7,197 nt of DNA from Bacillota bacterium (lineage in GTDB: Bacteria > Bacillota > Dethiobacteria > Dethiobacterales > Dethiobacteraceae). Location: contig JANKMV010000105.1 of the NCBI GenBank assembly GCA_024650095.1, positions 1 to 7,197 of the forward strand. The letters are read 5' to 3'. The translations under genes were made by a program, and so were the position numbers. Positions 1 through 6,890 of the stretch are shown here, piece by piece (the first letter of the stretch is position 1; every line of letters begins with the position of its first letter). The notes beneath the pieces are model-generated. The model was given only the letters and a program-made list of their open reading frames with translations. It ran no database searches and had not been told where the DNA came from.

Positions 1-280
1 GTGATAGAATAAGTTGACATATATTTAAAGTTTATACCTCTGAATTGTTGTTGCAAGCTAGCTTAATGTTTGCGTAGTTTGTTAACTATACAATAAGAAA
101 GGAGACTACAAGATTAAGTTATGTAGACGCGCTTACGCATACAATCAGGATTGCAGCGTCTGGTTCAGTTAAAGGATAGGCACAACAAGAGTGGCTGCTT
201 ACAAAAAATGGTGTTTATTAATGCAGGTACTTACAGTCAAGGTGACTCAAGAGTAAAAATTGTCAGGAGTGAATAAAAAT
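1..280 (+). other. Non-coding leader upstream of the URO-D-like gene
   Basis: No convincing gene is visible here. Short open frames exist, but they lack a ribosome binding site at a sensible distance from a start codon. A TTGACA at 14-19 has no -10 element at 16-18 bases, and a TACAAT at 89-94 has no good -35, so the promoter cannot be fixed from sequence. An AAAGGAG at 97-103 is followed by no start codon at normal spacing; the next ATG (121) is immediately followed by TAG. A hairpin lies at 125-161. I do not recognise a cobalamin, SAM or T-box signature. The stretch is probably the 5' untranslated region plus promoter of the gene at 281. Confidence 0.5.
125..161 (+). promoter_or_regulatory. 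Hairpin in the leader RNA
   Basis: AGACGC (125-130) pairs perfectly with GCGTCT (156-161), and an inner CAAT/ATTG helix (142-145 with 150-153) closes a CAGG loop. No T-run follows, so it is not an intrinsic terminator. It could be a regulatory fold in the leader of the URO-D-like gene or a chance pairing. No known riboswitch class is recognised. Confidence 0.3.
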
Positions 281-1429
281 ATGAATATAGATAATACGTT
301 ACAACAGGAAAGAAATCAGTTGTTTATCGACCTATGTAGCGGTAAACAGCCGACAAGGGTACCAATAACTGTGGGTGTAACTGCTGAAGCTGCTTTAGAA
401 AAGTGTGGTTATTCCCTCTTGCGTGAGTTATACAGTGCGGAAAAAATTTATGAAGCTGCAGAAGAAATGGCTCGCCTTTTTGACAGTGATACAATTCCAA
501 CTGGACCTTTCAGTCAAGCTGCAGTATTTCGCTATGTAGATCAAAAATTTATGGTGCCTGGGTCTGATGGATTTTTTCAACATCCAGACATTTCCCCGTT
601 AGAACTCGAGGAGTATCCTGAATTTATTAAAGATCCCTTTGAGTTTATCACCAACAAAATCCAACCGCGTGTCTTTGGTATGTTGCAAGATGACCCAGTT
701 TTTGGCCACGTAAAAATAAAGATAGCACGTGATGTCGTAGCATCAAAATTCGCAGGGATGGGTGCAAAATTAACTGAAAAATATCAACGCGCCAATGTGT
801 TAGCGCCTGGGGCACTTTTATGGGCTCCTTATGATTTTATTGCGGATTATATTCGTAGTTTCTCGAAAATTTCCACTGATATTAAGAGAAAACCACAATG
901 GGTATTAGATGCCTGTGAAGCAGTCCTTGAGTATGAAATTAGGCAAATTAAAAATACACCTCTCAGAGGTGAAATCCCCACCATCGGTTATCCGTTACAT
1001 ATGCCACCTTTTATGCGGCCCAAGGAAGTGGAGAAGTTTTGGTGGCCCACATTTAAAAAATTAATTGTTGCCACACAAGAAGCCGGGTTTTTACCTTCTA
1101 TTTTTTGTGAAGCTAACTGGGATGCACATCTTGATTTGCTAAACGATCTACCTGGTAGAGTCATTTTAAGCTTTGAAACATCGGACCAAAAGTTAATCGC
1201 CCAAAAGGTTTCAACTCGTCATATTTATAGTCATGGCTATCCCGCTGTTCTACTGAAAACAGGAACGAAGCAGCAATGTATTGACGAAGCAAAAAGCACG
1301 TTAGATAACCTAGCGGGAGCAGGTAACTATATCTTTAGTCCAAACAAGGCTGCCATTAGAGGTACTGATTTTAAAACAGAAAACCTGCAAGCTGTTATTG
1401 AGTTTTTAAAAGATTATGGCAAATATTAA
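281..1429 (+). CDS. URO-D superfamily protein (methyltransferase-like, zinc ligands absent)
   Basis: The 382-residue product resembles the uroporphyrinogen decarboxylase/MtaA-CmuA superfamily, which folds as a TIM barrel. Its closest resemblance is to anaerobe proteins commonly found with corrinoid methyltransferase systems, not to haem-pathway HemE. Family-like features are the N-terminal Q-Q-E-R-N-x-L segment followed by G-K-x-P-x-R-V-P-I (residues 8-29), the P-L-H-M-P-P-F-M-R-P-K-E-V-E-K-F-W-W-P-T segment (238-257) and a C-terminal E-N-L-Q-A-V-I-E-F (367-375). Where MtaA-type enzymes have His-x-Cys, this protein has S-I-F-C (273-276), and the late Cys ligand position reads S-P-N-K (353-356), so a catalytic zinc site is not evident. 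I chose ATG 281 because AGGAGTGA (265-272) precedes it by 8 bases; an in-frame TTG at 260 has no such site. It ends with tandem TAA stops. No corrinoid protein or HemE partner lies in the window. Cytoplasmic; the substrate is unknown. Confidence 0.8.
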   Translation: MNIDNTLQQERNQLFIDLCSGKQPTRVPITVGVTAEAALEKCGYSLLRELYSAEKIYEAAEEMARLFDSDTIPTGPFSQAAVFRYVDQKFMVPGSDGFFQHPDISPLELEEYPEFIKDPFEFITNKIQPRVFGMLQDDPVFGHVKIKIARDVVASKFAGMGAKLTEKYQRANVLAPGALLWAPYDFIADYIRSFSKISTDIKRKPQWVLDACEAVLEYEIRQIKNTPLRGEIPTIGYPLHMPPFMRPKEVEKFWWPTFKKLIVATQEAGFLPSIFCEANWDAHLDLLNDLPGRVILSFETSDQKLIAQKVSTRHIYSHGYPAVLLKTGTKQQCIDEAKSTLDNLAGAGNYIFSPNKAAIRGTDFKTENLQAVIEFLKDYGKY

Positions 1430-1452
1430 TAAGGTATGAAAGGAAGAAAACT

Positions 1453-1596
1453 ATGGAAAATAAGTATGGTAATGTGCTCACAAAAGAAGAGTTGATTGAA
1501 AAGTACAATCTATCGGAAGATGATCAAGTATATCTTCTCGATGTATTTATGGATATTGAGAAAGCAATCTTTAAGTATATGTCCGCCCATCTTTAA
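1453..1596 (+). CDS. Small acidic protein of unknown function, 47 residues
   Basis: An ATG-initiated frame of 47 codons starts 23 bases after the URO-D-like gene, with AAAGGAAG (1439-1446) placed 6 bases before the ATG. It ends TAA, followed one base later by another TAA in a second frame. The product is acidic (ten Asp/Glu against five Lys), has no membrane segment, no cysteine and no signal peptide, and should be largely helical (residues about 10-18 and 25-43). A terminator begins about 40 bases downstream, so it is the last gene of a likely two-gene unit with the URO-D-like gene. I do not recognise the family. Position, ribosome binding site and terminator support a real gene; it could be an accessory subunit or regulator of its neighbour, but that is inference. 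Confidence 0.6.
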   Translation: MENKYGNVLTKEELIEKYNLSEDDQVYLLDVFMDIEKAIFKYMSAHL

Positions 1597-1637
1597 ATAA
1601 GACACCAGCAAAAAGGATAATGTAAGAAAACTAAGAT

Positions 1638-1670
1638 TATACCCCTTACTTTTTAAAGGGGTATATTTTT
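1638..1670 (+). terminator. Intrinsic terminator after the URO-D-like/small-protein unit
   Basis: A perfect 10-base-pair stem, TATACCCCTT (1638-1647) with AAGGGGTATA (1656-1665), encloses an 8-base loop and is followed directly by TTTTT (1666-1670). This is a textbook rho-independent terminator on the plus strand. It closes the first transcription unit and separates it from the MutS-like gene. Confidence 0.88.
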
Positions 1671-1687
1671 GTGCAGGGATTCGGGAT

Positions 1688-1716
1688 TTGCACAAGAACT
1701 AGAAAGATGATACAAC
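1688..1716 (+). promoter_or_regulatory. Candidate promoter for the MutS-like gene
   Basis: TTGCAC (1688-1693) and TACAAC (1711-1716) are separated by 17 bases, and a TG one base before the -10 gives an extended -10. The matches are partial (3/6 and 4/6). The location, just past the terminator and about 35 bases before an AGGAGGT site, fits a new transcription unit. Evidence is by eye only. Confidence 0.35.
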
Positions 1717-1766
1717 GGCATGCTTTAACAACGCTTTGGGCTTCCATTAGGAGGTCAGCGTAAAAT

Positions 1767-1802
1767 ATGCTATCATCAACAATAAAGGGGATATTTACTT
1801 GA
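1767..1802 (+). CDS. Possible 11-codon leader peptide coupled to the MutS-like gene
   Basis: ATG 1767 opens an 11-codon frame (product MLSSTIKGIFT) with a consensus AGGAGGT (1749-1755) 11 bases upstream. Its TGA stop (1800-1802) overlaps the TTG start of the MutS-like gene (1799-1801) in the sequence TTGA. Such an overlap is typical of translational coupling, where ribosomes ending the short frame restart at a weak start codon. The AGGAGGT has no other use: the MutS-like frame has no normal start codon between its in-frame TAG at 1748 and the TTG. The peptide itself is unlikely to have a function; whether it is translated is inference. Confidence 0.4.
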   Translation: MLSSTIKGIFT

Positions 1803-3592
1803 ACAATGTTGCGATTCGTAAGGAATATATACGTCGGTCGACATTTTATCGCAAACAGCTGGCGATTAGCAACAAAAAAAGTAGAGGCTTGTCTTCGCTG
1901 CGCCTCATTGTCTTTCTGTCTGCTGCGGTAGCTTTATTATATGGAATTTATGCTCCTTGGAAAAGCATCTTCCCGCTTGTCCCTATTTTGCTTGGTGTCT
2001 TTATCTATTTAGTGTTACAACACGCACAAGTGCATGTGGAGATAGCTCACCTTAAAAAAATGGTTACAATTAACGATGTGGCTGTGATGCGCGTGGATGG
2101 AGCATGGACAACCTTTGCTGACGACGGTGCAGAATACATTGACCATAGCCATCCTTATACTACCGATTTACATATTTTTGGCAAGGGCTCCTTATTTCAA
2201 TTTATTTCTGTCCCTCTTTCCTTTGGGGGGCAGCAGCGCTTGGTGGAGCTCTTGCGCACACAGCCGATATTTAAGGAGATTGCGCCACGTCAGCAAGCAG
2301 TGACCGAGCTGGCTTCGCGACTAGGTTTCAGACAACATATGCAGGCGGCGGCAAGCGATTCCTTTTTTAGAAGCAAAAATCCTACAGGTGTTTTGTCTTG
2401 GCTAGAAAAACAGCGACAATTCACTACCCTGCCCCAAGCTTTACTCTACGTACCCGTTGTCACCATCACATTATTTGTCATCGCAAGCTTGGGCTACATC
2501 ACGTATGCCATCCCACTTATATCGTTAGCCATACAGGCTCTATTAGCACTGTGGGGTGAAAGGTTGGTCTCGCAACGATTTGCGGGGATAGATAAGCCGC
2601 TTTCACTATTAAAACGATATGCCCACGTACTAACATTAATAGAGGAGCAAGAGTTTACCAGTGCCATCTTAGCAACACAAAAAAAGAGGCTCTTTGCCGG
2701 CATCGTGCCCGCTTCCCGTTTGATCCAACGTTTAGTCCGCATTGTCGAACGAAATGATATTCGCTATAGCAATACGATTATTTATTACCCACTTAATGTT
2801 AGTATTTTTTGGGATTTGTGGACGCTACATAAACTTGATGCTTGGCAAAACAGTTGGGGACGTGACGTCCGAGCTTGGTTTGAGGCTGTGGCAGAGATAG
2901 AGGCTTTATGCTGCCTATCCGGACTCTGCTATGATAACCCTACCTGGGTGTTTCCACAGATTCGTAATGAAGCGCCCATGATTTGTGCAAAGGACGTTGC
3001 TCATCCACTGATTCCCATTGCTGAGCGGATTGGTAATGATCTTTCCATGCCACAACAGGGCAGAGTGCTGATGATAACCGGTTCAAACATGTCCGGCAAA
3101 AGCACAATGCTACGTACAGTTGGCATTAACCTCGTGTTGGCGTATGTGGGTGTCCCTGTTTGCGCTCGTGAAATGAGTTGCTCACCCATGAGCATATATT
3201 GTAAGATGCAAATTCTGGATAATCTAAACGAACGCATCTCCACTTTCTACGCTGAGTTAAAGCGTATGAAAATGATCATTGATGCGGCCAAAAGCGAAGA
3301 GCCACAACTCTTTCTTTTAGATGAGATATTCCGGGGTACCAATTCTCGTGACCGGATTATCGCGACGCGTACTGTCATCCGGCAACTGCATGCGCTAAAC
3401 ACCATTGGTCTTGTAAGCACACATGATCTAGAACTGGGGAGCCTAGCAGATGAGTTCCCCGGCACGATTGTAAACTTCCATTTTACGGATGAAATTAAAG
3501 ACGGCCACATTACTTTTGACTACAAAATTAAACCCGGCATTTCTAAAACGGCCAACGCAGTTGCCTTAATGAAAATGATCGGCATTGATTGA
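1799..3592 (+). CDS. Membrane-anchored MutS-type ATPase
   Basis: The 597-residue protein ends in a MutS domain V ATPase. Walker A is G-S-N-M-S-G-K-S (428-435), followed by a MutS-like helix to residue 456. S-T-F-Y-A-E-L (481-487) matches the family S-T-F segment, Walker B is L-F-L-L-D-E (504-509) leading into I-F-R-G-T-N-S-R-D-R, and S-T-H-D (540-543) is the switch histidine. Two hydrophobic pairs, about 35-51 with 57-74 and about 215-233 with 236-252, predict membrane anchoring, with the ATPase in the cytoplasm. There is no N-terminal mismatch-recognition domain with Phe-x-Glu and no C-terminal Smr nuclease, so it is neither MutS1 nor MutS2. Databases often call such proteins 'MutS family DNA mismatch repair protein', but a repair role is unproven. 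The TTG start is chosen because AAAGGGG (1784-1790) lies 8 bases upstream and the frame holds no other start after a TAG at 1748. No mutL neighbour is present. Confidence 0.85.
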   Translation: MNNVAIRKEYIRRSTFYRKQLAISNKKSRGLSSLRLIVFLSAAVALLYGIYAPWKSIFPLVPILLGVFIYLVLQHAQVHVEIAHLKKMVTINDVAVMRVDGAWTTFADDGAEYIDHSHPYTTDLHIFGKGSLFQFISVPLSFGGQQRLVELLRTQPIFKEIAPRQQAVTELASRLGFRQHMQAAASDSFFRSKNPTGVLSWLEKQRQFTTLPQALLYVPVVTITLFVIASLGYITYAIPLISLAIQALLALWGERLVSQRFAGIDKPLSLLKRYAHVLTLIEEQEFTSAILATQKKRLFAGIVPASRLIQRLVRIVERNDIRYSNTIIYYPLNVSIFWDLWTLHKLDAWQNSWGRDVRAWFEAVAEIEALCCLSGLCYDNPTWVFPQIRNEAPMICAKDVAHPLIPIAERIGNDLSMPQQGRVLMITGSNMSGKSTMLRTVGINLVLAYVGVPVCAREMSCSPMSIYCKMQILDNLNERISTFYAELKRMKMIIDAAKSEEPQLFLLDEIFRGTNSRDRIIATRTVIRQLHALNTIGLVSTHDLELGSLADEFPGTIVNFHFTDEIKDGHITFDYKIKPGISKTANAVALMKMIGID

Positions 3593-3644
3593 ATCGCGGA
3601 AAGTACCATCAAGTGTAGTTGCTGTTACTCATTAATGGTTTCAT

Positions 3645-3674
3645 TTTTCAGTAAGTGAGAATAATAGCTATAAA
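3645..3674 (+). promoter_or_regulatory. Candidate promoter for the YetF-like gene
   Basis: TTTTCA (3645-3650, 4/6 match) and TATAAA (3669-3674, 5/6 match) are separated by 18 bases in the 105-base gap after the MutS-like gene. Transcription would begin near 3681, almost at the ribosome binding site, giving a very short leader. No terminator is seen between the MutS-like and YetF-like genes, so read-through is also possible. Confidence 0.35.
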
Positions 3675-3697
3675 ACGAAGCTGGAGTGATCCGTTTT

Positions 3698-4411
3698 ATG
3701 GTCTATTTGCAAATTACAATACGTGTTATTTCCATCTTAGCATTGCTGATGCTGCTCATATTAAAGACTAGTAGAAGGAAGATTGGCGAATTACCTGTAT
3801 TCGATTTTTTGGCCATCATTATTTTGGGTAGTGTGGTCGGGGCAGATATTGCCGATCCTAAAGTGGCTCATCTACCTACGGCCTATGCGGTAGTGTTGCT
3901 TATTGCAATCCAATTTATCGTAAGTCATTTTATTATGAAGAATAGAGTATTCGGTGGTAAGGTAACCTTCGGGCCAACCGTGGTTATTCAAAATGGGCAG
4001 TTCGTAAAATCCAATATGAAGCGTCTGCGGTATACCCTTGACGATATTCTCATGCATTTAAGGCAGAAAGATGTTTTTGACGTGAGTGAGGTTGAGTTTG
4101 CCATCGTGGAAGATAGCGGTAAAGTTAGTGTGCTGAAAAAGTCTCAATACCAGCCTGTAACAGCTGCAGAAATGAGTTTGCCAACACAATATAAAGGAAT
4201 GTCCATGCCTCTGATTATAGATGGTAAGGGCCAGAATGAGAATTTACAAAAAATGAATTTAAGTAGGCAATGGCTTCTTAATCAACTCCAAGAGCATGGC
4301 ATCCACTCGATTGAAGACGTTTTCTACGCCGAAATAAATACACAAGGGAAGCTTTATATATCAAGGGTGGTAGATGCGGGCAATATTACTGACGATTTTA
4401 CGCTTGTATAG
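3698..4411 (+). CDS. YetF/DUF421 family membrane protein
   Basis: The 237-residue product has the layout of YetF (DUF421) proteins: three N-terminal membrane segments (about 4-22, 36-52 and 61-79) and a soluble C-terminal region. Recognisable features are R-R-K-I-G-E-L-P-V-F-D-F (26-37) between the first two segments, G-P-T-V-V-I-Q-N-G (92-100), and the D-D-I-L-M-H-L-R to E-F-A-I-V-E-D-S-G-K-V-S-V stretch (115-145). A second soluble part follows to the C terminus. The biochemical function of the family is unknown; some Bacillus members occur in the spore membrane and affect spore resistance, but this need not apply here. I chose ATG 3698 because GGAG (3683-3686) lies 11 bases upstream and the M-x-Y-L-Q start resembles relatives; GTG 3686 would overlap that site. 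The gene ends 64 bases before the FAD-dehydrogenase gene with no terminator between. Confidence 0.85.
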   Translation: MVYLQITIRVISILALLMLLILKTSRRKIGELPVFDFLAIIILGSVVGADIADPKVAHLPTAYAVVLLIAIQFIVSHFIMKNRVFGGKVTFGPTVVIQNGQFVKSNMKRLRYTLDDILMHLRQKDVFDVSEVEFAIVEDSGKVSVLKKSQYQPVTAAEMSLPTQYKGMSMPLIIDGKGQNENLQKMNLSRQWLLNQLQEHGIHSIEDVFYAEINTQGKLYISRVVDAGNITDDFTLV

Positions 4412-4475
4412 CGTGCTCAATTTGAGCAATAGTAAAAATGAGATATTTAAAACTAAGCCCAGAAGGAGGTTTTTT

Positions 4476-6083
4476 ATGATAAGGCTTGCCAATATCAAAT
4501 TAGAGATAACGAGTGCGGCATCTGTAGCTGCAGAAAAACAAGCATTACGCGCCGTTATTCTTTCTAAGCTTAAAATCGCTGAAAATGAGCTAAAGAACTT
4601 TGAAATATGGAAGAAGTCCATTGATGCAAGAAAAAAAGATAAAATATTTTACATTTACACTATAGATGTTGATGTTGCCAATGAAAAGCGTATCCTGAAC
4701 AATCATAGTTCCCTTGCACATACGCCAGACCTCTCTGTCGCGGGCGTACAGTTGGGAACTGAAAATATGGCAAACCGTCCAGTGATCATTGGTATGGGAC
4801 CAGCTGGTCTTTTTGCGGGTTTACAGTTAGCTAAAAGCGGGTATCGGCCCGTCATTCTCGAACGAGGGGAAGACGTGGACTCTAGAACCAAGAAAATACA
4901 TACTTTTTGGCATAGTAGCCGCTTGGATCCTGAAAGCAATGTACAGTTTGGAGAAGGTGGAGCGGGTACATTCTCTGATGGCAAACTTACTACTTTAATT
5001 AATGATCGAAGGTGTCGCACAATCATCGGGGAGCTTATTAGTGCGGGTGCTCCTGCCGAGATACTCTATCAGAGTAAACCCCACATCGGAACAGATTTAC
5101 TAAAAGCCATTGTTAAAAATGTCAGGCAAGAGATCATTACACATGGGGGAGACGTTCGCTTTAAGGCAAAAGTAACTGACGTTATCGTTAAAGACGGCAA
5201 GATAAATGCTCTTGAAATTAATGATGACGAGCAGCTACAGTGTAGCGTGGTTTTAGTGGCAATCGGTCATAGTGCACGTGATACTTTTGCAATGCTGCAC
5301 CGTAGGGGTATAGCAATGAAGCAGAAGGTTTTTTCCTTAGGAGTTCGTATAGAGCATCCCCAAGAAATCATCAATGCTGCCCAGTATGGGGATGCGCCTG
5401 GAGCTTCTGCTTTAGGGGCTGCGGATTATAAGCTCGTCTATCATGCTAAAAGCGGCAGGTCTGCTTATACATTTTGTATGTGTCCCGGTGGCTACGTTGT
5501 CGCGGCTGCGTCGGAAGAACAAGGGGTCGTGACAAATGGTATGAGTGAATATAAAAGAGATGCAGCGAATGCGAATTCCGCCCTGCTCGTTGGTGTCTCA
5601 CCGGCTGACTTTGAAAGTGAGCATCCTTTGGCGGGTATTGAGTATCAAAGAAAATGGGAACGGCTCGCATACCAGTTAGGGGGAGAAAACTACCAAGCAC
5701 CGGTCCAATTAACGGGAGACTTTCTCGCTGACCGGCTCAGTACGAATTGGGGTAGCGTACGGCCGAGCTATAAGCCTGGCGTTACCTTCGCTCCTTTGAG
5801 GCAATGCTTACCTGATTATGTCGTCACAACATTAAAAGAAGCTATCGTGTCCTTTGATGCTAGAATAAAAGGGTTTGCTATGTCAGAGGGTATTTTAACG
5901 GGTGTGGAGACAAGAAGTTCTTCCCCTGTGAGAATTACCAGAGATGAACAATTTTTATCCAACATCTACGGGATATATCCCATGGGTGAAGGAGCGGGTT
6001 ATGCTGGTGGAATTATGTCTTCTGCCGTTGATGGCGTTAAGGTAGCAGAAAAAGTTATGGAGAAATATGCACCATTACACTAG
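4476..6083 (+). CDS. FAD-dependent dehydrogenase, COG2509 type
   Basis: The 535-residue product matches in length and layout the FAD-dependent protein family common in Firmicutes. An N-terminal domain of about 95 residues precedes the Rossmann dinucleotide-binding motif V-I-I-G-M-G-P-A-G (103-111), with acidic E129 ending the second strand as expected for binding the FAD ribose. Further conserved glycine-rich stretches are F-G-E-G-G-A-G-T-F-S-D-G-K-L (158-171), F-C-M-C-P-G-G-Y-V-V (333-342) and the FAD-closing M-G-E-G-A-G-Y-A-G-G-I (503-513). It is predicted to be a soluble oxidoreductase; the substrate of the family is not established. C334 and C336 lie in the family's C-M-C-P-G-G motif. I chose ATG 4476 because a perfect AAGGAGGT (4463-4470) lies 5 bases upstream; the open frame extends back to 4374 but overlaps the YetF-like gene and has no such site. 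The TruA-like gene follows after 19 bases, so the two are probably co-transcribed. Confidence 0.88.
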   Translation: MIRLANIKLEITSAASVAAEKQALRAVILSKLKIAENELKNFEIWKKSIDARKKDKIFYIYTIDVDVANEKRILNNHSSLAHTPDLSVAGVQLGTENMANRPVIIGMGPAGLFAGLQLAKSGYRPVILERGEDVDSRTKKIHTFWHSSRLDPESNVQFGEGGAGTFSDGKLTTLINDRRCRTIIGELISAGAPAEILYQSKPHIGTDLLKAIVKNVRQEIITHGGDVRFKAKVTDVIVKDGKINALEINDDEQLQCSVVLVAIGHSARDTFAMLHRRGIAMKQKVFSLGVRIEHPQEIINAAQYGDAPGASALGAADYKLVYHAKSGRSAYTFCMCPGGYVVAAASEEQGVVTNGMSEYKRDAANANSALLVGVSPADFESEHPLAGIEYQRKWERLAYQLGGENYQAPVQLTGDFLADRLSTNWGSVRPSYKPGVTFAPLRQCLPDYVVTTLKEAIVSFDARIKGFAMSEGILTGVETRSSSPVRITRDEQFLSNIYGIYPMGEGAGYAGGIMSSAVDGVKVAEKVMEKYAPLH

Positions 6084-6102
6084 CTAAAAAAAGGAGAAAA
6101 AA

Positions 6103-6840
6103 ATGAAGAACTTTAAAATAACGATGCAATATGATGGTGGCCGTTATAAAGGGTGGCAACGACTTGGCCAGGGTGAAAATACCATCCAAGAAAAAGTAGA
6201 GAAAGTTTTAGCTGAGTTAGTGGGAAAGACGATAGAAGTGATTGGTGCGAGTAGATCAGAGGCGGGTGTCCATGCACTGGCGCACGTGGCCAACTTTAAG
6301 ACCAATGCCAACCTTACAGACGCTGACATCAAGAATTATTTATATAAATTCTTACCACAAGATATCAGTATTACTGAGGTTACGTCGGTGCCAGAAAGTT
6401 TTCATGCCAGATATAACGCCAAGACAAAAACATATTTGTACAAGATTTGGAATGAGGAATATACGAACCCTTTTATGCGCAAATACAGTATGCATATAGC
6501 TCACAAGCTCAATATCTCAAACATGAAAACAGCATGTCAATATTTTATTGGTGAGCATGATATGACCGTTTTTTCCAATGCCAAATCCAAGAAAAAGTCC
6601 ATGATACGTAAAATAGATGGGGTTGACCTAGAAGAAAGACATGGTTTCATCTATGTTCGAGTACGGAGTAATGAGTTGCTTGATCATATGGTAAGAAAGA
6701 TTGTGGGGACGCTAATCCAAGTGGGGCTGGGAGAAATTCACGCAAATTATATTCCAAAGATTATGTCTTCAAAAGAGGACAACCCAGTGACTTTTACTGC
6801 TGATGTGGGCGGTCTTTATATAGAAAAAATTGATTATTAA
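6103..6840 (+). CDS. truA: TruA-family tRNA pseudouridine synthase homologue, catalytic Asp replaced by Glu
   Basis: The 245-residue product has full TruA length and motif order: Y-D-G-G-R-Y-K-G-W-Q (10-19), R-S-E-A-G-V-H-A (51-58), F-H-A-R-Y-N-A (100-106) then K-T-Y-L-Y (109-113), G-E-H-D (150-153), H-M-V-R-K-I-V-G-T-L (195-204) and G-G-L-Y (236-239). TruA converts uridines at tRNA positions 38-40 to pseudouridine. The canonical active-site motif is G-R-T-D-A-G-V-H-A, whose Asp is the essential catalytic residue; here it is S-R-S-E, with Glu at residue 53 (GAG, 6259-6261). The arginine two residues earlier is kept. Activity is therefore uncertain: this may be a divergent paralogue rather than the housekeeping enzyme. 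ATG 6103 has AAGGAG (6091-6096) 6 bases upstream. The gene lies 19 bases after the FAD-dehydrogenase gene, not beside ribosomal-protein or ecfT genes where many Firmicutes keep truA. The symbol marks family membership only. Confidence 0.85.
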   Translation: MKNFKITMQYDGGRYKGWQRLGQGENTIQEKVEKVLAELVGKTIEVIGASRSEAGVHALAHVANFKTNANLTDADIKNYLYKFLPQDISITEVTSVPESFHARYNAKTKTYLYKIWNEEYTNPFMRKYSMHIAHKLNISNMKTACQYFIGEHDMTVFSNAKSKKKSMIRKIDGVDLEERHGFIYVRVRSNELLDHMVRKIVGTLIQVGLGEIHANYIPKIMSSKEDNPVTFTADVGGLYIEKIDY

Positions 6841-6850
6841 GTACTTATAT

Positions 6851-6865
6851 GTAAGAGTTTCTTAC
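6851..6865 (+). repeat. Small inverted repeat after the TruA-like gene
   Basis: GTAAGA (6851-6856) and TCTTAC (6860-6865) form a 6-base-pair hairpin with a 3-base loop. No T-run follows, so it is unlikely to terminate by itself; it may be incidental or protect the transcript's 3' end. Confidence 0.3.
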
Positions 6866-6890
6866 CGTTAAGATACATTAGGTAGTAGAT

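Noticed and set aside
14..41. TTGACA as a promoter -35 element near the left edge
   Set aside because: No -10-like hexamer occurs 16-18 bases downstream; the TATACC at 33-38 is only 13 bases away.
208..276. 22-codon frame ending just before the URO-D-like gene
   Set aside because: ATG 208 has no ribosome binding site and the peptide resembles nothing I know; most likely chance.
281..1429. Identity as HemE, the haem-pathway uroporphyrinogen decarboxylase
   Set aside because: The N-terminal and mid-protein motifs fit the methyltransferase-associated branch better, the length is greater than typical HemE, and no other haem genes are nearby.
1799..3592. Identity as the housekeeping mismatch repair MutS or as MutS2
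   Set aside because: The mismatch-recognition domain and the Smr domain are both missing, membrane segments are present, and no mutL is adjacent.
4415..4432. GCTCA/TGAGC hairpin between the YetF-like and FAD-dehydrogenase genes
   Set aside because: A 5-base-pair stem with a 3-base loop and no following T-run; not a credible terminator.
4374..4475. N-terminal extension of the FAD dehydrogenase frame back to 4374
   Set aside because: It overlaps the end of the YetF-like gene and has no ribosome binding site, whereas ATG 4476 follows a perfect AAGGAGGT.
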